Source of the DNA: CADEDV01 sp036383515
GTDB lineage: Bacteria; Bacteroidota; Bacteroidia; Chitinophagales; Chitinophagaceae
Direction: 5' to 3'
Assembly: GCA_036383515.1 (NCBI GenBank)
Contig: DASVOE010000104.1
Coordinates: 1-64,000 of the forward strand
Length of the DNA: 64,000 nt
Of the stretch, positions 18,247-29,023 are shown piece by piece. The position numbers and the translations under genes are program-made. How positions within the stretch are numbered: the stretch's first letter is position 1; each line of letters starts with the position of its first letter. The notes below the pieces were generated by a model. It saw nothing but the letters and a program-made list of their open reading frames with translations, made no database searches and had not been told where the DNA came from.

Positions 18247-18666
18247 ATGAGCCTACCACAAAATCAATTTATTGGCCAGGGTTGGAAATTTCCCATTGAA
18301 TTCAATGGGAAAAATGGCGAAGTGATCATGTTGAGCGGTGAAGAAGATATTCGCAACAGCCTGCAGGTCATTTTTGAAACCAGTCTTGGTGAACGGGTAA
18401 TGCAACCAGATTTTGGATCGGAAATAAACAGTTTTGTTTTTGCACAACTCAGCAAAAGTACCATCACACATATGCAAGCGATCATTAGCAATGCCATTCT
18501 CTTTCACGAGCCACGCATCATTCTTAATGAAGTGGACATAGAACTGAATGAAGAAAATGCTGAACGAGTGGATATTACTATCGACTACACTATATCAGCC
18601 ACAAATAACCGGTATAATTACGTTTATCCATTCTACTTAAAAGAAGCCACAAATTTAGAGCGATAA
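18247..18666 (+). CDS. baseplate wedge protein (gp25-like, Afp9)
   Basis: A 139-residue GPW/gp25-family protein. The family core is visible in ISGEEDIRNSLQVIFETSLG-like text (here LSGEEDIRNSLQVIFETSLG), then ERVMQPDFGSEINSFVFAQ and AILFHEPRIILNEVDIE. gp25 starts sheath assembly on the baseplate. The start codon lies one base after the PAAR stop, so the two are translated together. Confidence 0.93.
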   Translation: MSLPQNQFIGQGWKFPIEFNGKNGEVIMLSGEEDIRNSLQVIFETSLGERVMQPDFGSEINSFVFAQLSKSTITHMQAIISNAILFHEPRIILNEVDIELNEENAERVDITIDYTISATNNRYNYVYPFYLKEATNLER

Positions 18667-18678
18667 AGGCTTAATAGC

Positions 18679-21600
18679 ATGAGTACTCATCTATCATACG
18701 GAAAAAATGTCAAGCTGGAAGGAGTTTCCAGGGACCAGCGTTTTGATCCTGCTCTTGATCCGAAATTGGTCCGAATTGATGAACGCAAACTCGAAGATTT
18801 TCTCACCTATCTGCAGCAATACAATAGCAATGTTTTGTTTGTAGACACAGATCAGCCATTTAACACCAAAAAAACCTGGGATGAATTCTTTCTGCAAGAA
18901 CCCAGTTTCTTAATGGCGCGAATTGTCAGTAAGGACCCGGCAGAAATTAGCACTGCATTTGACACATTACATACCCAATTCCAACAAAATCCTTCGGTAG
19001 AAAATTTGTTTAACCTGGCTGCTTTTGTGCATGAACGTTTTCAAAAAGTGGACCGTTGGTACGCATCTGTTTCAGATCACCCGTTCGAAGATACGCTGGC
19101 ACTCTATATACGTTCTTATTTGTCTGTTGACTTACAAAAGCTTCTCCACATCATTAACTATTTACCCTATGGCACCCAATATAGTGACCTGCCAAAGCGC
19201 ATAACACCATTAAAGAACAAAAACGGAATTTGGGATACAGAACGTTCGCTTACGTCTGCCGACCAGGTATTTGTTGGAACCACTGAAGAGGAAAAGCTAG
19301 AATCTGCATCATTTTTTGTTAGCGAAATCTTTAATAATGTTTTTTTTAGTACGCAGGCCATCGTCAATTATTGCAAAGAGTATTTTCTAACCGGCATTTT
19401 TAGCAGCGGTGACCACAATGCCCATGTTGCTTTATTTATTGCTTTCTCAAAACTTTTTGGTTATGCGCAGGAGGAATTGAACAAACTGCCAGAACGGATT
19501 CTCGATTTTTATTACAAGCGGGTGCTACAGGCAACGCCAAGGCCACCGATGCCTGACCAGGCCTTTTTAGTAGCCGAACTTACAAGAGGCTTCGATCAAT
19601 TTGATATACCAAAAGGGACCCTGCTTTCTGCGGGCAAGGACCGCCAAAATGCAGAATTGCTCTATAAGGCAGATAAAGACATGATCGTTACCAAAGCCCA
19701 GGTTCAATCATTGCGCACCCTCAATGTCGTTAAGGAAAATGAAAAAAAACTGGGCTATTATGCAGGCATTCTCAAAAGATCAGGAGGAGAAACCTCATCA
19801 TTGAAAAATGCTGTAGCTCTATCAAAGATTTTTGGTGAAAAGAAGGGAAGGATCGCTACAGGGTTTGCTATTGCTTCCAAACAGTTTTACCTGGCAAAAG
19901 GAGACCGTAACATCAAAGTTAGTTTTCTTCTCAGTGATGACTTGAACAGGGAAAGCTATACGCCTGATGCCTTTATCGCCTTACGATTTACAGGTGAGAA
20001 TGGGTGGTTAGACCAGCGAAATAAAGGCGACTACATCACTATTCATTCTCTTAAAAAAACAGCACCCAAAACATTGGAGTTGAATTTCTCCATTTCTATC
20101 GCTCAATCTTCAGCTGTAGTTGCATATAATCCAAATATTCACGCAGGCGACTATCGCACTGTTCATCCAATTATGCAAGTGGTGCTCAATTTTCCTGGTA
20201 CCGGAGCGCCCTCGGAACTCGTTGACCAGGTGAATGAACTCCTTTCGATTCGAATTGAAGCAGTCTCGGTAAAAGTGGAAGTAGGAAGTGCTGTATCGAA
20301 ACTGGCCTTTAATGGCGTGCGGGATCTCATACTTGAAAATCATGATGCGGTGCTGGAAGCTACTAAGCCATTTTATCCATTTTCAACTCTTCCCAAAGTT
20401 GGCTCTTCATTTTATATCGGCTGCCCCGATCTCTTTTATAAAGATGTAGAAAAATTCTCCGTGAATATAGAGTGGATGCTGCCCGACAATTTTCAATCCT
20501 ATTATGAAAAATATTTTCCGCCTTATGACTCTAATAAGTTTCGCGCAACACTTAGTATTCTCCAGGAAAAAAAATGGGGCAAAATCAATGACATCTCTCT
20601 TATTGATACCAATGAAAATGGAGGCCGGTTCCGTATGTTACGGGTGGATATGACCAAGCTAAATGGGCAGGATACCGATAGTTCAGAACCACAAGTTTCA
20701 AAATTTAGTACATCCATGAGAGATGGAACCGTGCGGTTGAAATTATTATATCCTGACTTTGGCCATAACATCTATCCTCAGCTAATCACTTCAACAGTTC
20801 TTGAAAAATCCACTTCTAAATCGGCTGTAGTAGATTATTATGGGATTGTAAAAAAGCAATTGTACGATTCAGTTATATCGATCAAAATGCCGGATGACAT
20901 TGCGAATCGAAACGGTACGCTTCGCATTGTTGTTTACGACATCCTGGAAAAGATACCTGATAACCAAAGAGCAAGAGGGATGATCATTACAGGTCTTTCG
21001 GAAAAACTCAAACAGTTCAATGGTAGTGATGTTGTATTCAGGGATCTGAAAGAAAAACTTGTAGAAAGCCTGAAGGAAGAGGCCGAGAATAAAGTTGTTG
21101 TCAATGACGACAGTTTTATTAATCGCATGCTTGGCTTTCTTAAAAGAATCCGGTTGATTGACCGCGATATCCATTTTGACAAAGACAATCAGGATGTAGG
21201 TGATGTTGCGTTAAAGTTGAAGGATAAAATCTCCAATCGTGCCAGCATGATGTTGCCGACCCATTGGGAGTTGGCGTCACTTATTCTCAATGAGATCAAT
21301 AATGCAATAAGCCAGATTGTGATCAGGATTGTTGATGAGATACTCGCACAGCGAAAGAACACCATGCCAGATGGCGTCGCCGTGGAAGGAATTTTCAAAC
21401 GGCACATTGATGATGCCAATGAAGTGATCAACGATATGATCGCAAGGAAGATCGCCATCCTTCTTTCAGCTAATGATATTCCTCCTGCACCTTACACACC
21501 ACAGATCAATTCACTCGCGATAAGCTATATCTCAACAAGGACTCTTATAGATGGAGAAGACCAGTTCTTTCATATCACGCCATTTGGCATAGCCGAAATA

Positions 21601-22866
21601 AACCCTTTGCGAAAAATATCGACCGAGAGTAAAATAAAGAACAAAGTGTTCCTGACTGATCGGTTATTTCCTCTGACAGCTTCAGGGCAGGATACTTCGG
21701 CTGATGATGAAGGGCAACTTTTTATAGGTGTTGCGGATGCAGTACCGATGCAAACCCTAAGCCTGTTTTTTCACCTGGAGGACGCGGACATTGTAGCAGA
21801 TTACAAACTTCCAATGTTAACCTGGTGGTATTTGTGCTATAACCAGTGGTACCGTTTGCCAGACAATGCCATTGCCAGCGATAGTACCTATGGCTTACAA
21901 ACTTCCGGCATCGTTGAGTTAAACCTTCCTGCTGATATCACAAAGGCAAATACGTTGTTTGATGAAACGGGACTGTTTTGGTTGCGGGTATGTGTTGTGG
22001 AGCACAGCAATGCTTTTCCTTTCCTCCATGATGTGAAAGCGCAGGCTTTTTCTGCCACCTTTATAGAGAATGATAACGATCCGGAGCACTACGCACTGCC
22101 ATTACCACCATTCAAGATCAAAGCCTTTGCCGAACCAATGAGCGGTATCAAATCCGTTAAGCAACCAGTGGCATCGCTGCCTGGTAAAATGCAGGAGGCT
22201 CCACAAGAATTTTATACAAGGGTGAGTGAAAGGTTACGTCACAAACAACGAGCTGTTAACGCTTGGGATTATGAGCGGCTCTTGTTGGAAGAATTTCCTT
22301 TCATTTACAAAGTCAATTGTATCAACAATTATTTCCAGCGACAATTTGTACCAGGACATGTTACCGTTGTTCCTATTGCTAACCTGAAAAATACGGGAGA
22401 CACACTCTCCACACCAAAGGCCAGTTATCTTAATCTGAGAAAAATCGAACAGTTTCTGCAGGAAAGAACCTCACCTTTTGTTAAGGTGCATGCTATAAAT
22501 CCTGAAATCAACTTTGTATTGATACGATGCAAGGTCCGGCTTAAGTCTGAAAAAAATAAGGGTCATTATTTGCGACAACTAAACGAAGAACTGAGAAGTT
22601 TTCTTACCCCCTGGGCTTCCACCACCGGGGAGGCTAGTGCTTATTCAGCTAAAATTTATGCATCGTCGGTAATCAGCTTTATAGATTCCAGGGATTACGT
22701 TTCGTTCGTGACTGATATTGAAATGAACCAATATAAAAAAGATCAATCCGGTAACAGAACATATATCAAGGGGCCTAATGGTGCTTTATCACTATTTGAA
22801 ACTGTGACCATGGCGCCTGATGAAATAACAGCTTCTGCTCCGGAGCATCAAATTGAATTACTGTAA
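18679..22866 (+). CDS. large baseplate protein (gp6/J-like, Afp11/Pvc11)
   Basis: This 1,395-residue protein is the largest in the eCIS run and sits directly after gp25, where Afp11/Pvc11 wedge proteins are encoded. Recognisable parts are the middle ELTRGFDQFDIPKGTLLSAG segment and the C-terminal J-like block (EAPQEFYTRVSERLRHKQRA, WDYERLLLEEFPFIYKVNCI, HVTVVPI, NLRKIEQFLQERTSPFVKVH). The rest is low in recognisable motifs but continuous. It would form the baseplate wedge with the next gene product. Confidence 0.88.
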   Translation: MSTHLSYGKNVKLEGVSRDQRFDPALDPKLVRIDERKLEDFLTYLQQYNSNVLFVDTDQPFNTKKTWDEFFLQEPSFLMARIVSKDPAEISTAFDTLHTQFQQNPSVENLFNLAAFVHERFQKVDRWYASVSDHPFEDTLALYIRSYLSVDLQKLLHIINYLPYGTQYSDLPKRITPLKNKNGIWDTERSLTSADQVFVGTTEEEKLESASFFVSEIFNNVFFSTQAIVNYCKEYFLTGIFSSGDHNAHVALFIAFSKLFGYAQEELNKLPERILDFYYKRVLQATPRPPMPDQAFLVAELTRGFDQFDIPKGTLLSAGKDRQNAELLYKADKDMIVTKAQVQSLRTLNVVKENEKKLGYYAGILKRSGGETSSLKNAVALSKIFGEKKGRIATGFAIASKQFYLAKGDRNIKVSFLLSDDLNRESYTPDAFIALRFTGENGWLDQRNKGDYITIHSLKKTAPKTLELNFSISIAQSSAVVAYNPNIHAGDYRTVHPIMQVVLNFPGTGAPSELVDQVNELLSIRIEAVSVKVEVGSAVSKLAFNGVRDLILENHDAVLEATKPFYPFSTLPKVGSSFYIGCPDLFYKDVEKFSVNIEWMLPDNFQSYYEKYFPPYDSNKFRATLSILQEKKWGKINDISLIDTNENGGRFRMLRVDMTKLNGQDTDSSEPQVSKFSTSMRDGTVRLKLLYPDFGHNIYPQLITSTVLEKSTSKSAVVDYYGIVKKQLYDSVISIKMPDDIANRNGTLRIVVYDILEKIPDNQRARGMIITGLSEKLKQFNGSDVVFRDLKEKLVESLKEEAENKVVVNDDSFINRMLGFLKRIRLIDRDIHFDKDNQDVGDVALKLKDKISNRASMMLPTHWELASLILNEINNAISQIVIRIVDEILAQRKNTMPDGVAVEGIFKRHIDDANEVINDMIARKIAILLSANDIPPAPYTPQINSLAISYISTRTLIDGEDQFFHITPFGIAEINPLRKISTESKIKNKVFLTDRLFPLTASGQDTSADDEGQLFIGVADAVPMQTLSLFFHLEDADIVADYKLPMLTWWYLCYNQWYRLPDNAIASDSTYGLQTSGIVELNLPADITKANTLFDETGLFWLRVCVVEHSNAFPFLHDVKAQAFSATFIENDNDPEHYALPLPPFKIKAFAEPMSGIKSVKQPVASLPGKMQEAPQEFYTRVSERLRHKQRAVNAWDYERLLLEEFPFIYKVNCINNYFQRQFVPGHVTVVPIANLKNTGDTLSTPKASYLNLRKIEQFLQERTSPFVKVHAINPEINFVLIRCKVRLKSEKNKGHYLRQLNEELRSFLTPWASTTGEASAYSAKIYASSVISFIDSRDYVSFVTDIEMNQYKKDQSGNRTYIKGPNGALSLFETVTMAPDEITASAPEHQIELL

Positions 22867-22881
22867 TAATGAAGTGAATTC

Positions 22882-25800
22882 ATGGAAACAGATGTTACCA
22901 TAAATACAGACCTTACGCCGGCGGAAGATTTTTCGTTTCTCCGAGCTAGGGGTATAGAGCTTATTCAAAAGCTGGCGGGAAAGGTATGGACCGACTACAA
23001 TTCACATGATCCCGGCATCACATTGCTGGAAGCAATCTGCTACGCCCTGACTGATCTTGGTTATCGCACTTCTTTCAATGTGGAAGATCTTCTCACTCAC
23101 ACCAATGATGAGGCTGGTTTGCCCCCTGGCTTTTACTCAGCACGACAGATCTTTAGCTCGGGGGTTGTGACAGTTCTTGATTTCAGAAAGCTGATTATTG
23201 ATGTGGAAGGTGTCAAGAATGCCTGGATAGAAATGAGTGATGATTATGAAGTGGCGTTATATCTCAGCAATTCCTCAAACGAAGGGCAGAACTTTTATGA
23301 GCTTAATTATGACGAAACTACAGGTGAACCTCTCCGGTTAAAGGGACTTTATAAAGTAGTTGTTGAAGTCGAAGAAGGCATAGCTGTTGAACGACAGGAT
23401 GAAGTATTGCATCATGTAAAGGCAGTCATACAGGTGCACCGCAATCTGTGTGAAGATGTAGTTACTGTTAATTCTGTCGAATACGAACCTTTCACAATGG
23501 AGGCTGATGTCCAGGTAAACGAAGGAGCTGATATTGAAAAAATAAACGCGCTTATTTTCCAGCTGGTCCAAAATCTTTTCGCTCCACCAATTCAGTTTTA
23601 CACACTCGATCAAATGCTGAATAAGGGTTATACCATAGAACAGGTATTTGAGGGTCCCGCATTGAAGCATGGATTTATAGATGCGGATGAATTGATCAGG
23701 TCTCAGCGTTCACCTCAAGTGCACCTGTCAGATATTATTAATAACATCCTGAAAATTGAGGGAGTGATTGCAATAAAGAGTTGTGCATTTCCGGCAGGCT
23801 CTCAATCGTCCTTTTCGGATTTCACAGAATACATTAACATGGATGCACTTCCCAGTGAAAAGATAGTGCGTCTTGATACTGAAAATTCCATCATTCGTTT
23901 TTCACGTAAAGGTGACAAGCATCGGGATGCTAAAAGCACCGAACCTTCCAGGAAAAGAGTGGCCGCACTGTATAAATTTTTACAATCACAAAACAGGTCA
24001 ACGAAACTGAAAGGCCCTCAGCTGGACCTGGTTGCGCCAAAGGGAAACTGGATGAATGTAGCAGACTACTATCCTTTTCAAAATAATCTACCTGCCTGCT
24101 ATGGAACCAGTGATCCGGTGATCGCAGAATCAGAAGGGCAAAGACAATTTCCATTCAAAAAAGATCATGAATTGCATGATACTTCTTTAAATAATGCAAT
24201 CCAGCAACAGATCGATTATTTGCCCATTCGCAAAAAACAGGTTTTACAGCTGAAAGGTTACCTGATGGTTTTTGAACAGATCATGAACGACTACCTGTCA
24301 CAACTTGAACACCTTGGCGACATCTTTTCTTTTGACGGGAGTATAGATCGGACCTACTATTCGCAATCAATCTTAAACACAGTGATTGACGCTGCTCTAT
24401 TGATAAAAGATGTATCACGATACAATACAAATATCGAAAAGGGCGGCAGCAGGAAAATCTTTTTAGAAAAAAGAGGAAAGATACTGGATCATTTGCTAGC
24501 GAGATTTGGAGAAGAAATGAACAGTTTTAGTTTTTATGTTCATAATTCACAAACAGGAAGAGCATCAGATGTTATCCGGGCAAAGACAGCTTTCTTATCT
24601 GATTACGTGCAGCTCGGACAGGAAAAAATCAAAAGCTTTAATTACACTGATCGAGAGAATGCCTGGGATACACTGAATGTTGCGGGGATCAAAAAGCGTA
24701 TATGCCGTCTACTGGGAATTCAGGACTACAGCACTCGTTTCACTACTGCTGACTGGATAGAAGTTGAAAAAAGGCAAGAAGCAAACAGTCCTTTGAGATT
24801 TGTAGCAGTAGTTCGTGATCCACAAAATAAAAACTTGCTGCTGGAAAGTCGTGCTTTTGAGACGGAGTCTGAGGTTCGCCACATTATGAATTTTATGATT
24901 CAAAATGGATTTTATGAGCAACTATATCAATTAGAGGATAAGAAGGGGCAGTTCTCTTACCAGCTTCAAATGGAAAATGATGAAAAACAGAAAGAGACCG
25001 TTGCCTCTATGCAATTCGCTACTAAAACAAATCGCGATGAAAGTTTTTCGAAGTTAATTGAGCTATTAAGAGATTTTGGCCAACAAGAGAATTTTCACTT
25101 GCTGGAACATATTTTACTGCGGCCAAAAATCGACCCACAGTCGTTGAAGGCACCAGCTCAAGCTCCTGAGTCAACTTCCGTCTCGCTTCTTTCCGTATTG
25201 CGGAAACCTCAAACTCCCTCACCAACAAAAACTGAACAAGTCCAGTTTCCATATAAATTCCGGATCGACCGCTCTAGTACGAAAGGCAGTCTATCGTGGA
25301 CATTAAGTCTAATGCGAGATAAAAGGACTGCAGCGTTGGTTGTGGAAGAAGAATTCCCGCTCAAGAAGGGAGCAATTGAGCGCATGGTAGCCATAAGGCA
25401 AGCAGGCGCAGATAAGGTGAATTATGATGAGTCTATTAACGCTGACGGTTATCATGTTTTTGTCATAAAAGTAAAAGATCGCGTATTAGCCAAAGCTAAA
25501 AAAGCTTACAAGGAGAAAAAAGAGATGGATGACGAAATCACTTCGCTCATTGATTTTTTCTCTTTCCAGTTAAACCTAATGCGTACCGCTGCCAACAGAG
25601 ATGAGGTAAGCGAAACAGACCTGGCAGATCCATATTCATTTCAACTATCTATTCTTATTCCAGCATGGCCGTTACGATTCAGGGAAGCTGGTTTTAAATA
25701 CCTATTAGAAAAAGCGATTTATAATGAATTGCCTTCGCATATCTATCCAACTATTTATTGGTTGGATTATAAAACAATGAAGGATTATGAAAATGTATAC

Positions 25801-25899
25801 AAAGCATGGCTGCAGGAACTAACAACAAATGAAGTCCCTGATATATCCAGGGTAAACAGCCTTCTTACAGTTTTTAATGAGATCAGAAAATTGGATTGA
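22882..25899 (+). CDS. second large baseplate protein (Afp12/Pvc12-like)
   Basis: This 1,005-residue protein begins with a segment typical of eCIS wedge proteins: KVWTDYNSHDPGITLLEAIC, YALTDLGYRTSF, DLLTH. A J-like core follows (RQIFSSGVVTVLDFRKLIID, VEGVKNAWIEM). Further on are LKGYLMVFEQIMNDYLSQLE and a late HLLEHILLRPK motif. It is placed directly after the Afp11-like gene, as expected for the partner wedge subunit. No receptor-binding fibre domain was identified. Confidence 0.88.
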   Translation: METDVTINTDLTPAEDFSFLRARGIELIQKLAGKVWTDYNSHDPGITLLEAICYALTDLGYRTSFNVEDLLTHTNDEAGLPPGFYSARQIFSSGVVTVLDFRKLIIDVEGVKNAWIEMSDDYEVALYLSNSSNEGQNFYELNYDETTGEPLRLKGLYKVVVEVEEGIAVERQDEVLHHVKAVIQVHRNLCEDVVTVNSVEYEPFTMEADVQVNEGADIEKINALIFQLVQNLFAPPIQFYTLDQMLNKGYTIEQVFEGPALKHGFIDADELIRSQRSPQVHLSDIINNILKIEGVIAIKSCAFPAGSQSSFSDFTEYINMDALPSEKIVRLDTENSIIRFSRKGDKHRDAKSTEPSRKRVAALYKFLQSQNRSTKLKGPQLDLVAPKGNWMNVADYYPFQNNLPACYGTSDPVIAESEGQRQFPFKKDHELHDTSLNNAIQQQIDYLPIRKKQVLQLKGYLMVFEQIMNDYLSQLEHLGDIFSFDGSIDRTYYSQSILNTVIDAALLIKDVSRYNTNIEKGGSRKIFLEKRGKILDHLLARFGEEMNSFSFYVHNSQTGRASDVIRAKTAFLSDYVQLGQEKIKSFNYTDRENAWDTLNVAGIKKRICRLLGIQDYSTRFTTADWIEVEKRQEANSPLRFVAVVRDPQNKNLLLESRAFETESEVRHIMNFMIQNGFYEQLYQLEDKKGQFSYQLQMENDEKQKETVASMQFATKTNRDESFSKLIELLRDFGQQENFHLLEHILLRPKIDPQSLKAPAQAPESTSVSLLSVLRKPQTPSPTKTEQVQFPYKFRIDRSSTKGSLSWTLSLMRDKRTAALVVEEEFPLKKGAIERMVAIRQAGADKVNYDESINADGYHVFVIKVKDRVLAKAKKAYKEKKEMDDEITSLIDFFSFQLNLMRTAANRDEVSETDLADPYSFQLSILIPAWPLRFREAGFKYLLEKAIYNELPSHIYPTIYWLDYKTMKDYENVYKAWLQELTTNEVPDISRVNSLLTVFNEIRKLD

Positions 25900-25901
25900 G
25901 A

Positions 25902-27659
25902 ATGCTAAATGATGTGATCCATAAAATGCTTTTTGAAGTTGAATGCCGTGAAGAAGACACAGCACGAGCACTGCAGCATACGATTCATCATTATACCTGG
26001 CCAATGATCGATAAAACAATAAATATCCTGTTGACAGAAGTAGAGCAGCATATAATTATTGATAGACTAGAGTTGCAACTTGGTGAACTATCGCTTTTGG
26101 AGCTTGAGGGAAACAGTTTTGCAGAGGCATTTGAAAGCAACTTTCGCAAAAGCCTGTTGGCCTGGAGTAATAAATACATGGATAAGCCAATAGAGGAAAG
26201 ACAAACTGGAAAAACAAACTGGGACATTATAGAGACATTCCTACTTTATGGTGACCTGCCATGGTGGGTCGATAAAAAAGAAGGAGTGGATGTTGAAAAC
26301 ATAATGAGATCTATGATCCATTCAAACCCTGCCCGTGTAGAAACATTTTTAGCAAATCAAAAAGACAAAGTTGCTCACACGCGTTTGTGGCAACTCTTAA
26401 CAAACCGTGACAGGGATCGTTTTTCGGAGTGGTTTAATATCATCCAAAACAAGCATGATATCACTAGTGCTTTTTCACCAGGTTTAATTACTCTCCTGCA
26501 AGATCCATTCAACCAGATCACACTACAACAAAAAAAAGAATTGCAAAAGCTGATCCAGGTTATTAGCGTAAAATATCGTGGTGATCACTCATGGAAGGCG
26601 ATCGAGAAAAAATTGCCACGCCTCTTTAAAAGGATCGAAGAAATTGGAGTAACGACTATGGATGCTTCGCAAAAAGTTGAAGTAGCCAAGAGAATAGAGA
26701 TTTTGCTCAGGAAAACAGGCTTAATTGATCATGCCTTTTCAAGAAAATTAATGAAGATCTGGCGTCTTCAATATCGCAGGCGAAAAGAGTTAATGCGAGT
26801 GCTATTCCAAAATGACAGGTTTCACGAATTTCCTCTCCTCAAGTTGATCTTGGAGCATCCAACTCCATTCGATAAAAGCGTTCACGATGTTCCAGCCGGT
26901 ATAATCACTATTTGGTCACGAACATCAAATATCCTGGCTGCACAATTGTGCGCATTAAAACCTCGGGAACAAATGCAGTATCATAATCTCTTGAATAATG
27001 GCGCATCTGCAGCATCGGATAAGAAACTGATCAAAAAACTGGTCAACACTCTCCCGATTGAAAGCCTTCAACTAGTTACTGCTCTTGCCGAACTAAATGA
27101 AGAGTTGTTGCAAAACCTACTTGTGGAAAGTGAAAGCGCTGATCATTTGTCTATGAGTGAACGGGAGATCATTGTAGAAAATGCGGGGGCTTGTTTGATT
27201 GCCGCTTATTTGCCAGCCTTTTTTAAGGAGTTAGGGTACGTGAAGAACAGTCGATTCAAAACAAAGACCCATACTATTCGTGCTATCTATTTGCTTCATT
27301 ATATCGTTAATGGAAAGACCGAATCCCCTGAATACTTGTTGCAGTTGAATAAAGTTTTATGCGAATGGAACTTAACCTCGTCACTTCCTTCAAGAAAGAG
27401 ATGGAGAAAGAGTGAGTTGCAGGAAGCAGATGAATTGTTGCGATCGATCGTTCGAAACTGGAGTGCATTGAAAAACACCTCTATCGATGGCCTGCGTACA
27501 AATTTTTTGCAACGTAAAGGAATTCTTACCGAAAACGATCATTACTGGAGTTTAAAGGTAGAAAAGAAAGGTGTGGATGTATTGCTTGGCAGCATTAGCT
27601 GGCCGTTTGGATTGGTGAAACTTCCCTGGATGAAGAAACCCTTGCAGGTAGAATGGTGA
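25902..27659 (+). CDS. eCIS tape-measure protein (CIS_TMP family)
   Basis: A protein of about 585 residues. Its N-terminus (MLNDVIHKMLFEVECREED, then YTWPMIDKTINILL and IIDRLELQLGEL) is characteristic of the Bacteroidota CIS tape-measure family. Such proteins sit in the tube and set its length. Most of the rest is predicted helical. I use ATG 25902. An in-frame TTG at 25896 overlaps the upstream stop but seems less likely. The gene follows the Afp12-like gene by two bases and precedes the ATPase, matching the Afp14-Afp15 order. Confidence 0.85.
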   Translation: MLNDVIHKMLFEVECREEDTARALQHTIHHYTWPMIDKTINILLTEVEQHIIIDRLELQLGELSLLELEGNSFAEAFESNFRKSLLAWSNKYMDKPIEERQTGKTNWDIIETFLLYGDLPWWVDKKEGVDVENIMRSMIHSNPARVETFLANQKDKVAHTRLWQLLTNRDRDRFSEWFNIIQNKHDITSAFSPGLITLLQDPFNQITLQQKKELQKLIQVISVKYRGDHSWKAIEKKLPRLFKRIEEIGVTTMDASQKVEVAKRIEILLRKTGLIDHAFSRKLMKIWRLQYRRRKELMRVLFQNDRFHEFPLLKLILEHPTPFDKSVHDVPAGIITIWSRTSNILAAQLCALKPREQMQYHNLLNNGASAASDKKLIKKLVNTLPIESLQLVTALAELNEELLQNLLVESESADHLSMSEREIIVENAGACLIAAYLPAFFKELGYVKNSRFKTKTHTIRAIYLLHYIVNGKTESPEYLLQLNKVLCEWNLTSSLPSRKRWRKSELQEADELLRSIVRNWSALKNTSIDGLRTNFLQRKGILTENDHYWSLKVEKKGVDVLLGSISWPFGLVKLPWMKKPLQVEW

Positions 27660-27676
27660 TTCATTAAAAAATAGTC

Positions 27677-29023
27677 ATGTCTGATATACAGGTACATATT
27701 GCTGTTATACTAAAAGAACTTAATTGGTTTGACAAAGTGCTCAATGCCCGGTTGAAACTGTATTTTGAACATGAATGCGAATACAGTTCTATTTGGGAGA
27801 TTGCTCCACCAGATCTTTCTGCTGTAACAGGATATTACGCAAGTTTTATAAAGCACTATGAATGCACAGTTGCCGAGCGGCTGGTGCTCATGCTTTCATT
27901 AGTACCTCATATACAGCCTCAGCTCCTGGATGTGTTTTTTGTCAAGAATGCCACCTATGATAAAGGGTTTACAGAGTTTGGTGGACTAAAAGGTAGCAGT
28001 CACAGTGGATTTATACCAACAGCAGAAACGGCCTTATTCATTTTGGCAGGCAATAATATTAAAGAACGCTGGGAAGCATCGATCCTTTTTGGACAAGAGC
28101 ATTATTTTATTCGTCACAATATTATACAGCTGTGTGATGCAGCCATGAGCGAGCCATGGCTAAGTGGTTCAATAAATTTATCGAGGGATTATGTACACTG
28201 GTTTCTGACAGGCCAGGGTCATAAGCCCCACTTTAGTAAAGAATTTCCAGCTAAACTGATCACAACAGAATTGCAATGGCAAGACCTGGTATTGCCCGAA
28301 GAAACACGCATACAGGTCGAGGAAATCAAGACATGGATACAATATCACGATGTTTTGTTTTATGATTGGGGCTTTCAAAAAAAATTAAAGCCTGGGTACA
28401 GGGCATTGTTTTATGGTCCTCCTGGTACCGGTAAAACATTAGTGGCGTGCCTGCTTGGGAAACTTTGCGGAATGGATGTATACAGGATAGACCTGAGCAT
28501 GATCGTATCAAAATATATTGGTGAGACGGAAAAGAATCTCGAACATATCTTTCAGCAGGCCGAGCACAAAAACTGGATATTGTTTTTTGATGAGGCAGAT
28601 GCACTGTTCGGGAAGAGGACTGGAATCAATTCCTCTCACGACCGTTATGCCAACCAGGAAACTGCTTACCTACTTCAACGTATCGAGGAGTACAATGGCA
28701 TCGTTATACTAGCCACGAACCTGAAAACAAATATTGATGAAGCTTTTGCACGGCGGTTTCAATCACTAATATATTTTCCTGTACCAAAAGAACAAGAAAG
28801 GGCAACGCTTTGGCAACAGTCATTTTCACTAGCATCGACACTTGAGGAAAGAGTGGATCTTCAATCTCTTGCACGAAAGCATGAACTGACAGGAGGAATG
28901 ATCCTCAATGTCGTTCATTATTCATCCTTAATGGCTTTAAAGCGCAATGAAAATATTATCAGGTTAAATGACCTGGAAAAAGGCATTCAGAAGGAACTGG
29001 TAAAAGAGGGCCGCATTTTATAA
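27677..29023 (+). CDS. eCIS AAA+ ATPase (Afp15/Pvc15-like)
   Basis: A 448-residue protein with an N-terminal helical domain and a C-terminal AAA+ module. Walker A reads GPPGTGKT, Walker B ILFFDEADALFG, and sensor/arginine-finger text is visible in VILATNLKTNIDEAFARRFQ. In eCIS clusters this ATPase is needed for particle assembly or effector loading. Its stop overlaps the start of the DUF4157 gene by one base (TAATG), tying its translation to that of the likely cargo. Confidence 0.93.
   Translation: MSDIQVHIAVILKELNWFDKVLNARLKLYFEHECEYSSIWEIAPPDLSAVTGYYASFIKHYECTVAERLVLMLSLVPHIQPQLLDVFFVKNATYDKGFTEFGGLKGSSHSGFIPTAETALFILAGNNIKERWEASILFGQEHYFIRHNIIQLCDAAMSEPWLSGSINLSRDYVHWFLTGQGHKPHFSKEFPAKLITTELQWQDLVLPEETRIQVEEIKTWIQYHDVLFYDWGFQKKLKPGYRALFYGPPGTGKTLVACLLGKLCGMDVYRIDLSMIVSKYIGETEKNLEHIFQQAEHKNWILFFDEADALFGKRTGINSSHDRYANQETAYLLQRIEEYNGIVILATNLKTNIDEAFARRFQSLIYFPVPKEQERATLWQQSFSLASTLEERVDLQSLARKHELTGGMILNVVHYSSLMALKRNENIIRLNDLEKGIQKELVKEGRIL

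Noticed and set aside
25896..25901. TTG start for the tape-measure gene
   Set aside because: The ATG at 25902 gives the expected N-terminus of the family and avoids an uncommon start codon.
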